From Polyangiaceae bacterium (GTDB lineage: Bacteria; Myxococcota_A; Polyangia; Polyangiales; Polyangiaceae): 64,000 bases of DNA. The stretch is taken from positions 1-64,000 of the forward strand of contig CANJMI010000012.1 in NCBI GenBank assembly GCA_947475525.1, read 5' to 3'. Of this stretch, positions 24,663 through 33,918 are shown piece after piece; position 1 is the stretch's first letter; every line of letters starts with the position of its first letter. The notes below the pieces were generated by a model. That model worked only from the letters and a program-made list of their open reading frames with translations. It did not search any database and was not told the DNA's origin. The position numbers and the translations under genes are program-made.

Positions 24663-25847
24663 CTAAGGCGCGAAGCATGGAACCGAGCCTTCAAGTGGAT
24701 TCGACCCGCGCCATACGTTCAGCACATGCGCAAACGCGACAAGCGCGCGCGTAATGTCGGCGTCGCTCGTGAGCTCGCCCAACGACACACGAATCGCGCC
24801 ACGAGCCCTCGCCTCTCCGGCGATTGCACGAATCACCGGCGACGGCTCGGCGGTCCCGGCGCTGCATGCCGAGCCGCTCGAAATGGCGACACCTTCCAGG
24901 TCGAGGGCCGCGCAGAGTTCGGGCCCGCTCCACGAGCCGAAGGACAGGTTCGTCACGTGAGGGGCTCGCGACGCCGTGCCATTGCGTTCGATTCGGAGCC
25001 CAACCCCCGCCCCGAGCTCGACCACCGCCGCCTCGAACCTATCGCGTAGCGCCCCGAGACGGCTGTAACGGGCCGGGCCGTCGATGGCATGAGCCGCCGC
25101 GATCCGGAACCCGGCCGCGAGGGCGGCGTCTTGCGTGCCCGGGCGCATGCCACGTTCTTGATCGCCGCCGCGCAAGACGGGGAGCACCAGGGCCCCCGGT
25201 CGCGTGACGAGTGCTCCAATTCCCTTCGGGCCGCGAAGCTTGTGGGCCGCGACACTGACGAAGTCGGCGGCCGCCCAGTGCTCACGCGAGAGTCTGCCGA
25301 CCGCTTGCACGGCGTCGCAGTGAACTTGGGCTCCGGCCGCGCGAGCGATCATCGCCACTTCATGAAGTGGTTGAACGACGCCGGTCTCGTGGTTCACGGC
25401 TTGGAGCGACACCAGCGCGACCCGTCCGAGCGCCGCGATGCACGCCGCCACGCGGTCGGGAGAAACGCGACCGTCCGACGACGGTTCGACCCAGCCGATG
25501 ACGGCGCCTTCCCGCTCGAGGGCCTCGGCGACGCGCACGACCGAGGGGTGCTCGAGCCGGCTGAGAACGATGGGACCGCGCGCGCTGCGCAAGGCGAGGT
25601 TATTGGCTTCCGTTCCGCCGGAAGTGAGGAGGACGTCGCGCGGATGCCCTCCGACGAGCGCCGCGATCGAGGCCCGGGCGCGGTCGAGCTCGGCGCGGGC
25701 GCGCTGGCCGGGGCGGTGAACGCTCGCCGGGTTGCCCCAATTCTCCAAAGCCGCCCGATGCACAGCGTCGACCGCCTCACGCAGCGGCGGCGTCGTGGCG
25801 TTCCAGTCAAGGTAGACAGGGTCCATCGCGCTCTCAGGCTTTGCCAT
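24663..25847 (-). CDS. Cysteine desulfurase (NifS/IscS class)
   Basis: A 394-residue PLP enzyme that takes sulfur from cysteine for Fe-S clusters or thiolation. It shows YLDWNATTPP at the start, TSGGTEANNLAL, the PLP lysine in SVAAHKLRGPKG and the persulfide Cys in SSGSACSAGT. The His in NHETGVVQP is also typical. The ATG at 25847 overlaps the hybrid kinase stop (ATGA), so translation is coupled. No iscU or iscA lies nearby, so the sulfur acceptor is unknown. Confidence 0.92.
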   Translation of the reverse strand: MAKPESAMDPVYLDWNATTPPLREAVDAVHRAALENWGNPASVHRPGQRARAELDRARASIAALVGGHPRDVLLTSGGTEANNLALRSARGPIVLSRLEHPSVVRVAEALEREGAVIGWVEPSSDGRVSPDRVAACIAALGRVALVSLQAVNHETGVVQPLHEVAMIARAAGAQVHCDAVQAVGRLSREHWAAADFVSVAAHKLRGPKGIGALVTRPGALVLPVLRGGDQERGMRPGTQDAALAAGFRIAAAHAIDGPARYSRLGALRDRFEAAVVELGAGVGLRIERNGTASRAPHVTNLSFGSWSGPELCAALDLEGVAISSGSACSAGTAEPSPVIRAIAGEARARGAIRVSLGELTSDADITRALVAFAHVLNVWRGSNPLEGSVPCFAP

Positions 25848-27079
25848 CAAACGCCGAGTCGGGGCGAGCTTCCTGCGTCGAGTTGCATCGGAGCGCGCTC
25901 CCCGACTGTAAGAAAAAACGCCGCGCCGCGAAACTCGACGCCACCGATGAGCTCGTTACAGGGCGAGATCACCGTGACATCACCCCCCAATCCGCGAGCG
26001 GTGCGCCGTGCAATGGCGAGCCCGACTCCGGTTCCGCCGTGCTGCCGGGTGACCGAGCCGTCGACCTGGTAGAATGCCTCAAAAATGCGTCGTTGCCGCT
26101 CGCTTGGGACGCCGCCTCCGCTATCGGCGACGCACAGCCGCAGCAGCCCATCGAGACGATCGACGCGCACGCCAACACGACCTCCTTCGGGAACGAACTT
26201 CGCTGCGTTGTCGAGGAGCTGAGCCATCGCGCGGCCCAACCGGTCGGCATCACCGACCGCCGGCAGTGACACGTCCTGCAGCTCACTGACGAGCAGCAAT
26301 CGCGCATCCTCGAATGCCGGGCGATGCACCTTCAGCACCCGCTGCACGACGTCGCGAAAGTCGTAGGGCATGTGCGCAAAATGCATCCTCCCAGTCTCGA
26401 GCCCCGTGACGTCGAGCAGGTTGTCGATGATTTGGCGGAGGCGCGTCACGCAGTCCTGCATCGACGCGAGGGCGCGCAATTGAGCCGGCTCGAGCGCCCC
26501 AAGCTCTTGGTCCAGCAGCAGCCTCACGTAACCGACGATCGGGGTCATTGGCGTCGCAAGCTCGTGCGTAACGTTGCGGTAAAACGCTGTACGCGCGGCA
26601 TCGGCCTCGCGCAGGCGCTCGTTGACCCGGGAGAGTTCGGAGACCTTCTCCTCGAGGTGGCTGACGATCCGCTGGCTCTGCTCGCGGAGCCGCAAATCAC
26701 GCTGGGGCGGCGGCGCATCGCGCGCACCGCCAAGATAACGCTCGATCGTCTCGGCAAATGTGCGGGCATCGATCGGTTTCTGGAGGAAACCGTCACAACC
26801 GACCGAAAGGCTGGTGTCGCGATCCCCCTCGGCCGTGATGGCCACGATCGGCACGCGCTCGAACCCGGGCTCTGCGCGCAGTCGCAAGGCGACCTCAAAA
26901 CCGTCGAGACCGGGAATGTTGAGATCGACCAGCACGAGCTCCGGCTTCGACGCGACCGCGACGCGCACGCCCGCGATGCCGTCCTCGGCCTCGATCACCT
27001 CGTGCCCCGCACGCACCAAGAGCTTGCGCACAAGCAGGCGATTCGCGGGGTCATCCTCGATGTGAACGATGCGAGCCAT
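25847..27079 (-). CDS. Receiver-first hybrid histidine kinase
   Basis: A 410-residue cytoplasmic protein. A receiver domain occupies residues 1-115, with acidic pocket Glu8/Asp9/Asp10, phospho-acceptor Asp52 (VDLNIPG), Thr82 and Lys101 (LQKPID). A coiled linker (~125-165) leads to an HisKA domain with the phospho-His at 172 (THELATPMTP) and an HATPase domain with LLDNAAKF, DSGGGVP and GTGVGLAIA. There is no TM segment, so it senses through its receiver. Phosphorylation of the receiver by another kinase probably gates kinase output. The cognate regulator is not adjacent. It overlaps the cysteine desulfurase start. Confidence 0.9.
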   Translation of the reverse strand: MARIVHIEDDPANRLLVRKLLVRAGHEVIEAEDGIAGVRVAVASKPELVLVDLNIPGLDGFEVALRLRAEPGFERVPIVAITAEGDRDTSLSVGCDGFLQKPIDARTFAETIERYLGGARDAPPPQRDLRLREQSQRIVSHLEEKVSELSRVNERLREADAARTAFYRNVTHELATPMTPIVGYVRLLLDQELGALEPAQLRALASMQDCVTRLRQIIDNLLDVTGLETGRMHFAHMPYDFRDVVQRVLKVHRPAFEDARLLLVSELQDVSLPAVGDADRLGRAMAQLLDNAAKFVPEGGRVGVRVDRLDGLLRLCVADSGGGVPSERQRRIFEAFYQVDGSVTRQHGGTGVGLAIARRTARGLGGDVTVISPCNELIGGVEFRGAAFFLTVGERAPMQLDAGSSPRLGV

Positions 27080-27113
27080 GTTTGGCGGTTCATGTTACTT
27101 ACCGCGGGCGAGC

Positions 27114-28862
27114 ATGAGCGACGAGCAAGAAACGCCGGCGGCCCAAGCGGCAACGCCGACCCAGGTACCCGCACTCGAACCGACCGCACTCGAACCGACC
27201 GAGCCCACCGCTCCGCCGCGCTTGCCCATCTTCGGCGGCAAGGCGGCCTTCGGCCTCGCGGCATTCGGAGCCGTCCTCGCGGCGATGGCATTCGCGGGCA
27301 TCGGGTACTGGCCGCTGACGTTCGTCGCGTGGGTGCCGATGATCCTCGCCGTGCGGGGACAGACGCCTCGTCGAGCGCTGGCACTCGGGGCACTCGGGGG
27401 CTTCATCGAGGTGTCGATCGGCTTCTATTGGCTCACGCCGATGCTCCAGACCTTCAGCGGATTTCCACTTCCGCTCTGCGTCCTTTTTGCGGCCATTCTG
27501 TCCGCCTACCAGGGCGGGAGCATCGCGTTGATGACCTGGAGCTACGCCCGTGCCGAGCGCCGTGGGTGGAACCCGGACATCGCGTTCCTCGGGGCATTCG
27601 CGCTCTCCGAGCTCGCCTATCCGCTGCTATTTCCCTGGTATTTCGGGGCCTCGTTTCATGACCAGCCGCTGCTGATGCAGACAGCCGAGCTTGGCGGCCC
27701 GATTCTCGTCAGCCTCATCTTCGTGGGCTTCAATCTCGGTGTCGCGGCCCTCGTGCGACGGCGCCTCTTCCGCGGGGCGCGGCACCCGGGCACGGCGTCA
27801 CCATCGCGCGCGCGAGACAACTGGACCGTCGGGCTCGGGTTCGGGGTCACCCTCGCGGCCATCGTGTTCGGCGACGTGCGGATGCGCCAAATCGATCAGC
27901 TTATCGCCCAAAGCCAGCCGGTGAAGATCGGGCTCGTCCAATCCAATATCGGCTTGACGGAGCGGCGCGCAGCACTGCCGGAGAGCTTGCGCCTGACGAA
28001 GCTCGCGAAAGAGAAAGGGGCGGAATTGGTCGTCTGGAGCGAGGCGACGATCCCGCAGCCCTTCGACTCGAAAAACTACGCCGCGTCGGTGGGGAGTGCA
28101 GTCGGCAAGCGACTGGGACTCCCAGGCGTCGTCGGTGGCGTGCTCTACGAGCGAATCCCTGCCGCCAATGCAACAGGAGGCCGCCTCGCGAAGTACTTCA
28201 ATTCGGCCTTTTTGGTCGATGAAAAAGGAGACGTCACGGGTCGCTACGACAAGCAATTTTTGCTGATGTTTGGCGAGTACCTGCCACTCGGCGAGATGTT
28301 CCCGATCCTCTACCAATGGTCACCGAACTCGGGCGCGTTCACCTCGGGCACATCATTCGAGCCCTTGCGTCTCGGGGAGCACCGACTCGCGACGATGATT
28401 TGTTACGAGGACATTATCCCGAGCTTCGTGAACAAACTTGTGCGTACCGGCAACCCGGACTTGCTCGTCAACCTCACCAATGACCGGTGGTTTCAAAACC
28501 CGAACGCCGGCAACCCGGGCGAGCGCGACACGAACGAACCGATTCAGCACCTCGCCCTCGCGAAGCTGCGTTCGATCGAGCACCGCATGTACCTTGCTCG
28601 CGTGAGCAACAGCGGGCTGTCGGCGCTGATCGACTCGAACGGTCGTGTGGTCGTTCAGACGCAGGCCATGCGTCCCGATGTCGTTGTCGGCGAGGCACGC
28701 TACATGCGCGTACCGACGCTCTACTCGCTGATTGGAGACTACCCGTGGTGGGTGGTCAGCGCGCTCACTGTCGCGGCAGGGTTCATCCAGGCCAAGCGGA
28801 CCAAGCGAGCCGTAAGCGGCGCTCAGGCGTCAGCCGAAGAGCCAGACAGCAACGCGCGATGA
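27114..28862 (+). CDS. lnt: Apolipoprotein N-acyltransferase
   Basis: A 582-residue inner-membrane enzyme that adds the third acyl chain to lipoproteins, the last maturation step. An unusual Pro/Thr-rich cytosolic front (about 40 residues) is followed by six or so hydrophobic helices and a carbon-nitrogen hydrolase domain. The triad is visible: Glu in VVWSEATIP, Lys in RYDKQFLLMFGEYLP and Cys in MICYEDIIP. A final TM helix (WWVVSALTVAAGF) precedes the tail ASAEEPDSNAR. The ATG at 27114 lies 34 bp from the divergent kinase gene. The DNA for the last ~12 codons is the first copy of a tandem repeat running to 29059. Confidence 0.93.
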   Translation: MSDEQETPAAQAATPTQVPALEPTALEPTEPTAPPRLPIFGGKAAFGLAAFGAVLAAMAFAGIGYWPLTFVAWVPMILAVRGQTPRRALALGALGGFIEVSIGFYWLTPMLQTFSGFPLPLCVLFAAILSAYQGGSIALMTWSYARAERRGWNPDIAFLGAFALSELAYPLLFPWYFGASFHDQPLLMQTAELGGPILVSLIFVGFNLGVAALVRRRLFRGARHPGTASPSRARDNWTVGLGFGVTLAAIVFGDVRMRQIDQLIAQSQPVKIGLVQSNIGLTERRAALPESLRLTKLAKEKGAELVVWSEATIPQPFDSKNYAASVGSAVGKRLGLPGVVGGVLYERIPAANATGGRLAKYFNSAFLVDEKGDVTGRYDKQFLLMFGEYLPLGEMFPILYQWSPNSGAFTSGTSFEPLRLGEHRLATMICYEDIIPSFVNKLVRTGNPDLLVNLTNDRWFQNPNAGNPGERDTNEPIQHLALAKLRSIEHRMYLARVSNSGLSALIDSNGRVVVQTQAMRPDVVVGEARYMRVPTLYSLIGDYPWWVVSALTVAAGFIQAKRTKRAVSGAQASAEEPDSNAR

Positions 28863-29059
28863 GGCGTCAGCCGAAGAGCCAAAAGCAACGCGCGATGAGG
28901 CGTCAGCCGAAGAGCCAAAAGCAATGAGGCGTCAGCCGAAGAGCCAAAAGCAACGCGCGATGAGGCGTCAGCCGAAGAGCCAAAAGCAATGAGGCGTCAG
29001 CCGAAGAGCCAGACAGCACCGCGGCGTCAGCCGAAGAGCCAAAAGCAACGCGGCGTCAC
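28826..29059 (+). repeat. Tandem repeat derived from the 3' end of lnt
   Basis: Seven full copies and a partial eighth of a unit beginning GGCGTCAGCCGAAGAGCCA lie head to tail. Copy starts are 28826, 28863, 28899, 28928, 28964, 28993, 29023 and 29052. Unit lengths are 37, 36, 29, 36, 29, 30 and 29 bp; the 29-bp versions lack an internal CGCGCG-type segment. Copy 1 encodes the last residues of Lnt with its TGA, and the TGA recurs in four later copies. The partial copy supplies the stop codon of the convergent DUF72 gene. It is not CRISPR-like: there are no unique spacers. Confidence 0.9.
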
Positions 29060-29715
29060 TGCACGCCGGTCTTGAGCGCCTTTTTGAAGCGCTTCGCGTC
29101 CGCAAACATGTCGACGTTCGTAAAAACGTAGGTCGCGGTGTCGTGCTTGGCCACCGATGCAATCTCGCTGAGTCGCTCGATCGCGGGGTCTTCGTAACGC
29201 GACTTGTGACCGGCTGGACCGTGGAGGCGGTAGTACGCGACATTCCGTTTGGACAGCCCCGCCTGCAGCGGGTCGCGAGCGACGAGTGCCCCGACCTCCT
29301 CAGCTAAGACGTCACAGTCGTCGAGGTCCCACCCCTCGCTCGGCTCGAAAACCACCATATCGAAGCGCTTTTTCACTTCGGCGAGAAACTGCTTCAAGAC
29401 CGCTTTGTTCCCACGGCTCGACGTGAACTCGGGGGGTGCGACGAACACCGCTGCGCGTGCCTCAAGCTGGGCGGCGATGTCATCGATGGTCTCGAGCGCG
29501 GTCTCCGTGACCTTGCCGACGCGAAACCCCTCCTGGCCAACGTTTCGCGGCCCGAGCAGGGCGAAGCGAAACCCAGGGGGTGCTTCGCGGCGCCAACGTC
29601 GGATAGTGCCGCTCCCCGGAATGGAAAGATGCGTCTCTTGCACCTCAACGAACGAGAACTCCTTGAAGTAGCGCGTCGCGGGCACGGGAAATCCAGCGCA
29701 GCCGACCGTGATCAT
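29056..29715 (-). CDS. DUF72-family protein
   Basis: A 219-residue protein with the DUF72 (YecE-like) TIM-barrel pattern: TVGCAGFP at the start, YFKEFSFVEVQETHLS, PPGFRFALLGPRNV, FEPSEGWDLDD and AYYRLHGPAGHKSRYEDP. It ends with ATYVFTNVDMFADAKRF. Members often have a loop Arg-Leu-His-Gly close to the barrel mouth, seen here. The biochemical role of the family is not settled; some members link to Fe-S or nucleic-acid metabolism. It is convergent with lnt, its stop codon lying in the tandem repeat. Confidence 0.85.
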   Translation of the reverse strand: MITVGCAGFPVPATRYFKEFSFVEVQETHLSIPGSGTIRRWRREAPPGFRFALLGPRNVGQEGFRVGKVTETALETIDDIAAQLEARAAVFVAPPEFTSSRGNKAVLKQFLAEVKKRFDMVVFEPSEGWDLDDCDVLAEEVGALVARDPLQAGLSKRNVAYYRLHGPAGHKSRYEDPAIERLSEIASVAKHDTATYVFTNVDMFADAKRFKKALKTGVQ

Positions 29716-29748
29716 CGGCGGGACCGTAGCCCAGCTCCCCCACCGATG

Positions 29749-31011
29749 CTACTTGCGCTTTCGTTCAATCTTCCGAATCAGGCGTTGTCGCCGCCGCTCG
29801 GTATCGGCCGGGCTCTCGCCTGTTCCGAGCGCAACGAGCTCCAAGGCAAGGGGCAGTTCACCACAAAAATGTTCGTAAAGCTTGGCAAGTTCGAGTCGAG
29901 CCTCGGCATCCTCGGCACGCGCGACAAGCCTCGTAAAATCGGCCATCGCCTGTGCCCTGTCGCCGCTCGACTTCGCAATCCGCGCCCGCGTCCACAGAGC
30001 ATCACGCGCGTCATCGCTCGGCTCAGCGAGCAAAGCGGGCTCATCGAGTGGCCCGAGCGCGACCGCGCGATCCGCGATCCGCGTCGCCCAGCCGAGGTCA
30101 CCGGCTCGCCGCAGCACGCGCGCCATCGCCGACAGCTCGGGCACCGCAATCCCCGACTGGAAAGCGGCGTCGGACTCGGGCGCGCGTCCGTAGTAGCCAA
30201 GCAGCGCCACGAGGCTCCACACGTCGTAGCGGTTGTGGGTGACGACCTCAGCGAGGCAGCCCTCGTCACCGCTCCAGAGATAGTGCGCGTACCGCATCGC
30301 CACTTCTTCACCGGCAATGTCGGGACCTCGCTCGAAACCCAACACGCGTTTCTCGACGACACCGAGACTCATCCGCCAACCGCGGCGGGCATGCACGCGC
30401 CGTGCGAGGTGCAAGAGGTCGAGATGCGGGCGTTCGGGAAACGGACCGAGACGCGCGAGCATCATTCTGGTGCGCAAGAGTGGGACGTCGAACGATTTGC
30501 CGTTGTAGCTCACGATGAACGATGCGGCCTCCACCCGCTCGCGGACCCGGTCGAGGAGAGCCGCCTCATCGTCGAGATCGCGGAGAAGCAGCTGCTCGAG
30601 AACGAAGGCTCCGCGCTCCGAGTCGAACCAACACATGCCCACAAGGAATGCGCGATTGCCGGTCCCGCCACCTAGCCCACTCGTCTCCGTATCCAGATAG
30701 AGCGCGTCTTTGAGCGCGAGCAGTTCGAGCGCAGGGTCGAGCGCGAGCCTAGCGAGCAAGCGCGTGTCGGCCGTGAGCGCCTCGGCCAGCGCGACCTTGC
30801 CAAAACAGCGCAGAGGCCGCTCGAGTTCTTGCCGCGTGTGCCGCACGCCGAGAGGCGCGTTGGTGGAATCAAAGTCGAGCGTTTCGCCTGTCGTACCGGG
30901 CACCCGCGCAGGCAAAGCGAACCGCGCCGCTTGAGCCGCCTCGTCGCTCGGCTCGCCGCGCGCTTCGCGCAATTGCTCGCGCCGTGCAAGCTTTCCAAGG
31001 AGCGAGTTCAC
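29749..31011 (-). CDS. MrfB/YprB-like DEDD exonuclease with TPR tail
   Basis: A 420-residue protein close in length and layout to B. subtilis YprB (MrfB). The RNase-H-like exonuclease core has all four acidic residues and the base: YLDTETSGLGGG (Asp, Glu), SYNGKSFDVP (Asp) and HNRYDVWSL (His, Asp). The last ~130 residues are helical and TPR-like (ALWTRARIAKSSGDRAQAMADF). MrfB works with the helicase MrfA in repair of mitomycin-C damage. A matching MrfA-like gene lies at 36612. The GTG start overlaps the coaE stop (GTGA), so translation is coupled to coaE. Confidence 0.85.
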   Translation of the reverse strand: MNSLLGKLARREQLREARGEPSDEAAQAARFALPARVPGTTGETLDFDSTNAPLGVRHTRQELERPLRCFGKVALAEALTADTRLLARLALDPALELLALKDALYLDTETSGLGGGTGNRAFLVGMCWFDSERGAFVLEQLLLRDLDDEAALLDRVRERVEAASFIVSYNGKSFDVPLLRTRMMLARLGPFPERPHLDLLHLARRVHARRGWRMSLGVVEKRVLGFERGPDIAGEEVAMRYAHYLWSGDEGCLAEVVTHNRYDVWSLVALLGYYGRAPESDAAFQSGIAVPELSAMARVLRRAGDLGWATRIADRAVALGPLDEPALLAEPSDDARDALWTRARIAKSSGDRAQAMADFTRLVARAEDAEARLELAKLYEHFCGELPLALELVALGTGESPADTERRRQRLIRKIERKRK

Positions 31012-31637
31012 CCGCGCCTAGCCCAGGTTCGAACGCCACTGAGGACCCGGTCGACCTCGCGCCGAAGCTCTTGGAGGGTGCCCTGGTTGTCGATCACGAA
31101 ATCGGCGACCGCCACCTTGCTCTCGAGCGGCAGCTGCGCACCGATGCGAACGTCGGCTTCGCTTGAGTCGATGGAGTCACGACGCATGAGACGCGCTCGC
31201 TGAACCTCGCGTGGAACGGCCACGACGACGAGGGGGCGAAACGACTCATAGCGGCCCATCTCGACGAGCAGCGCCGCGTCGTAGCAAACGAGAGGAACGA
31301 AGCGCGCCTCGAGTTCGGCGATTCTGCGCGCGGTTTCGACCGCAATCCTCGGGTGGATGATGGCTTCGAGGCGGCGGCGTGCGGCCTCATCCCCAAACAC
31401 GAGCTGTCCCAGTTTTTTGCGGTCGAGAGCGCCATCAACGTTGAGCACGTCGCCGAACGACGTGGCGATCTCGGCGAGCCCCGAGGTCCCTGGCCGTACG
31501 ACGTCACGCGCGACCTCATCCGCATCGACCACCTCGACGCCGAGCTCTCGCAAGCGCGCCGCCACGCAGCTCTTGCCCGAAGCCACACCACCTGTCAGAC
31601 CGAACACCCGAAATTCCATGCTCGGACGTTCAGTCAT
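31008..31637 (-). CDS. coaE: Dephospho-CoA kinase
   Basis: A 209-residue P-loop kinase for the last step of coenzyme A synthesis. It shows GLTGGVASGKS (Walker A), VVDADEVARDVV, LEAIIHPRI and PLVCYDAALLVEMG. The start could be the ATG at 31637 (MTERPSMEF) or at 31619 (MEFRVFGLT); I chose the first, but neither has a clear ribosome-binding site. The stop overlaps the MrfB-like gene start by four bases. Confidence 0.9.
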   Translation of the reverse strand: MTERPSMEFRVFGLTGGVASGKSCVAARLRELGVEVVDADEVARDVVRPGTSGLAEIATSFGDVLNVDGALDRKKLGQLVFGDEAARRRLEAIIHPRIAVETARRIAELEARFVPLVCYDAALLVEMGRYESFRPLVVVAVPREVQRARLMRRDSIDSSEADVRIGAQLPLESKVAVADFVIDNQGTLQELRREVDRVLSGVRTWARRG

Positions 31638-31683
31638 ACTCAAAGACTCGCGAAATTTCGAGCGCTTTGCTAGCACCATAAGG

Positions 31684-32529
31684 ATGTGTCGCCTCTTCGG
31701 CTTCCGCAGCGTCATTCCAAGTCAGGTGCATCGCTCACTGCTCGCGGCTGAGAACGCCCTCGGGACGCAGAGCAACGACCACCCCGACGGCTGGGGCGTC
31801 GCGCATTATGTCGATGGTGTCCCGCACGTTACGCGCGCGCCATCGACCGCGATCAACGACGCAATCTTTCAGCGACTCAGCGGCGTCGTGGCCTCCGAAA
31901 CGCTCCTTGCGCACGTGCGCAAAGCAACGATCGGTCCGAAGACGGTGCTCAATTGCCACCCGTTTCAGTACGGCAAATGGGTTTTTGCGCACAACGGCGA
32001 GATTCGTCAGTTCGAGGCGAAACGCAGCGAATTGCTGGAGCTCGTGGCGCCGCGACTGCGACGCTACATCCTCGGGGACACGGACAGTGAAGTGCTCTTC
32101 TTCGTGCTACTCACCGAATTGCTTGCGTACGGACCGCTCGCGAGTCGCCTCGGGATCGATGACCTCATCGAATCGATACGCACGACGGTATCGAAGGTAC
32201 GCGCCATCGCCGACTCGGCTGACAACCCATCGCCGCTGACGTTCGTCGTCACCGACGGCATCACGATGGCGGCGAGCCAGGGTGGCAAAGAGCTCTTCCT
32301 GTCCACCCACAAGTCGCGGTGCTCGGACCGAGACAACTGCCCCCACCTCGCGCCCGAATGCGAGTCACCGACGACGGGGGGCAACATCAATCACATGGTG
32401 TTCTCAAGCGAAGTCATTCGTGGCGACAACGTCTGGACCGAGCTCAATGCGGGCGATGTCATCGGGGTCGATTGGCGGATGCGCCTTACGCGGGCTCGCA
32501 TCGACAAGCGCGCGTTGCCCGTCGTGTGA
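31684..32529 (+). CDS. Class II glutamine amidotransferase (YafJ/EgtC-like)
   Basis: A 281-residue protein starting MCRLFGF, with AAGG just upstream of ATG. Cys2 is the N-terminal nucleophile after Met removal. Other family motifs are NDHPDGWGVAHY, LLAHVRKATIG, NCHPFQY and FAHNGEI. It resembles YafJ/EgtC-type stand-alone glutamine amidotransferases that hydrolyse glutamine or a gamma-glutamyl bond. A Cys pair near the C-terminus (SRCSDRDNCPHLAPEC) is unusual and may bind metal. No ergothioneine genes are adjacent, so the substrate is unknown. Confidence 0.82.
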   Translation: MCRLFGFRSVIPSQVHRSLLAAENALGTQSNDHPDGWGVAHYVDGVPHVTRAPSTAINDAIFQRLSGVVASETLLAHVRKATIGPKTVLNCHPFQYGKWVFAHNGEIRQFEAKRSELLELVAPRLRRYILGDTDSEVLFFVLLTELLAYGPLASRLGIDDLIESIRTTVSKVRAIADSADNPSPLTFVVTDGITMAASQGGKELFLSTHKSRCSDRDNCPHLAPECESPTTGGNINHMVFSSEVIRGDNVWTELNAGDVIGVDWRMRLTRARIDKRALPVV

Positions 32530-32552
32530 CGTTCGCGGTCGGCTGGGTTGGC

Positions 32553-33896
32553 TCAGTGGGACACCGACGCGCGCACCTCGCCGAGCAGCGCCACGAGCGA
32601 GGGTGAGAGCTGAAGCGAGGGTGCGGAACTTTCGGTTGGCGAGAACGAGTGAAACCGAGACGGCAGGCATCGGACGGCGGCCATCGTGCGCTCGCGAATC
32701 GCATCGACAGGTTCACGCTCCCCCACGCGAATCCCTGACAAAATACGCCGTTCGAGTAATCCACGCACACCCGCGGGGACCGGTTCGTCGGCAAGCGCGA
32801 GCACGTCGACAAGCTCGCCATCCACGCCCACCGACCGATAGACCTGATGCGCGCCTGGATACGTCGCCTTGCCCTCCGCAAACTTCGCGATGGCGCGGCG
32901 CTGGCCACCCCGCTCCCATTCAACGAGCTTGTATACGCCGCCAAGCGCAGGTGCATCCGTCGAGCAGACGAGCTCGGTGCCGACGCCAAACCCATCGAAC
33001 GGCGCACCCCCTCTAAGAAGCTCCGCGATCGCGTGCTCATTCAAATCACCGGAAGCAAAAATCTTCGTGGCCGTGAGCCCATGCGCGTCGAGGATCGTGC
33101 GGACGCCGCGGCTGACTTCACCAAGGTTGCCCGAGTCGATGCGGACGCCCTTCAACTTATCGCCGACGATGCGCGCCGCGCGTTCTGCACCTCGCAGTGT
33201 GTCGTACGTATCGATGAGGAGGATGGTGCTCTGCGGGAACGTGGCGGCGTAGTTCGCGAACGCCGTTTCCTCGTCGGCGTGCGCCATCGTCCAGCTGTGG
33301 GCCGCCGTGCCCATCACCGGAATGCCGAAGCGCTTGCCGGCCTCGACGTTGGACGTCCCGGCGAAGCCGACGAGATAGGCCGCGCGCGCGCAAGACAAGG
33401 CCGCGTCGGGATGAGTGCGCCGCGTGCCAAACTCGAACAGACTGCGACCCGCGGCAGCGGTCACCACGCGGGAGGCCTTCGACGCGATCATGGTTCCGTG
33501 ATTGATCGTGCTGAGCAGGAAGGTCTCCAGCATCTGGGCCTCGAGCAGCGAGCCGCGCACTTGAACCATCGGCTCACCGCCGAACACAACCGTACCTTCC
33601 GGCACGGTGAAAACGTCGCCACGATATCGAAACGCCCGCAAATACTCGACGAACGTGGGCGTCATCGCATCACGCATCGCCGGCAACTCGCGAAGATACG
33701 CGATGTCGTCGTCCTCGAAACGGAGGGCCTCGATGTAGTCGAGCGCGGATTCGATTCCGCAGGCGACGAGGTAACGCCGCGCTCGCGGCAGGTTGCGGAC
33801 GAAGAGTTCGAACGTCGCCGTCGTGTCCGCGAGACCGCGATGGAAGTACCCGGCGGCCATCGTCAGCTGGTAGAGGTCCGTCTCAAGCGCCCGCAT
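32553..33896 (-). CDS. pncB: Nicotinate phosphoribosyltransferase
   Basis: A 447-residue enzyme of NAD salvage making nicotinate mononucleotide from nicotinate and PRPP. It shows [16 protein letters not shown] at the start, [53 protein letters not shown] and [10 protein letters not shown]. The ATG at 33896 is chosen because the conserved region begins at once; an earlier in-frame codon at 33932 would overlap folD. The last ~50 residues are low in conservation. It diverges from folD with a 22-bp gap. Confidence 0.93.
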   Translation of the reverse strand: MRALETDLYQLTMAAGYFHRGLADTTATFELFVRNLPRARRYLVACGIESALDYIEALRFEDDDIAYLRELPAMRDAMTPTFVEYLRAFRYRGDVFTVPEGTVVFGGEPMVQVRGSLLEAQMLETFLLSTINHGTMIASKASRVVTAAAGRSLFEFGTRRTHPDAALSCARAAYLVGFAGTSNVEAGKRFGIPVMGTAAHSWTMAHADEETAFANYAATFPQSTILLIDTYDTLRGAERAARIVGDKLKGVRIDSGNLGEVSRGVRTILDAHGLTATKIFASGDLNEHAIAELLRGGAPFDGFGVGTELVCSTDAPALGGVYKLVEWERGGQRRAIAKFAEGKATYPGAHQVYRSVGVDGELVDVLALADEPVPAGVRGLLERRILSGIRVGEREPVDAIRERTMAAVRCLPSRFHSFSPTESSAPSLQLSPSLVALLGEVRASVSH

Positions 33897-33918
33897 GACC
33901 CATGGTATACCGCGGTCG

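Noticed and set aside
28826-29059. CRISPR array
   Set aside because: The repeats are head-to-tail with no unique spacers and derive from the lnt 3' end.
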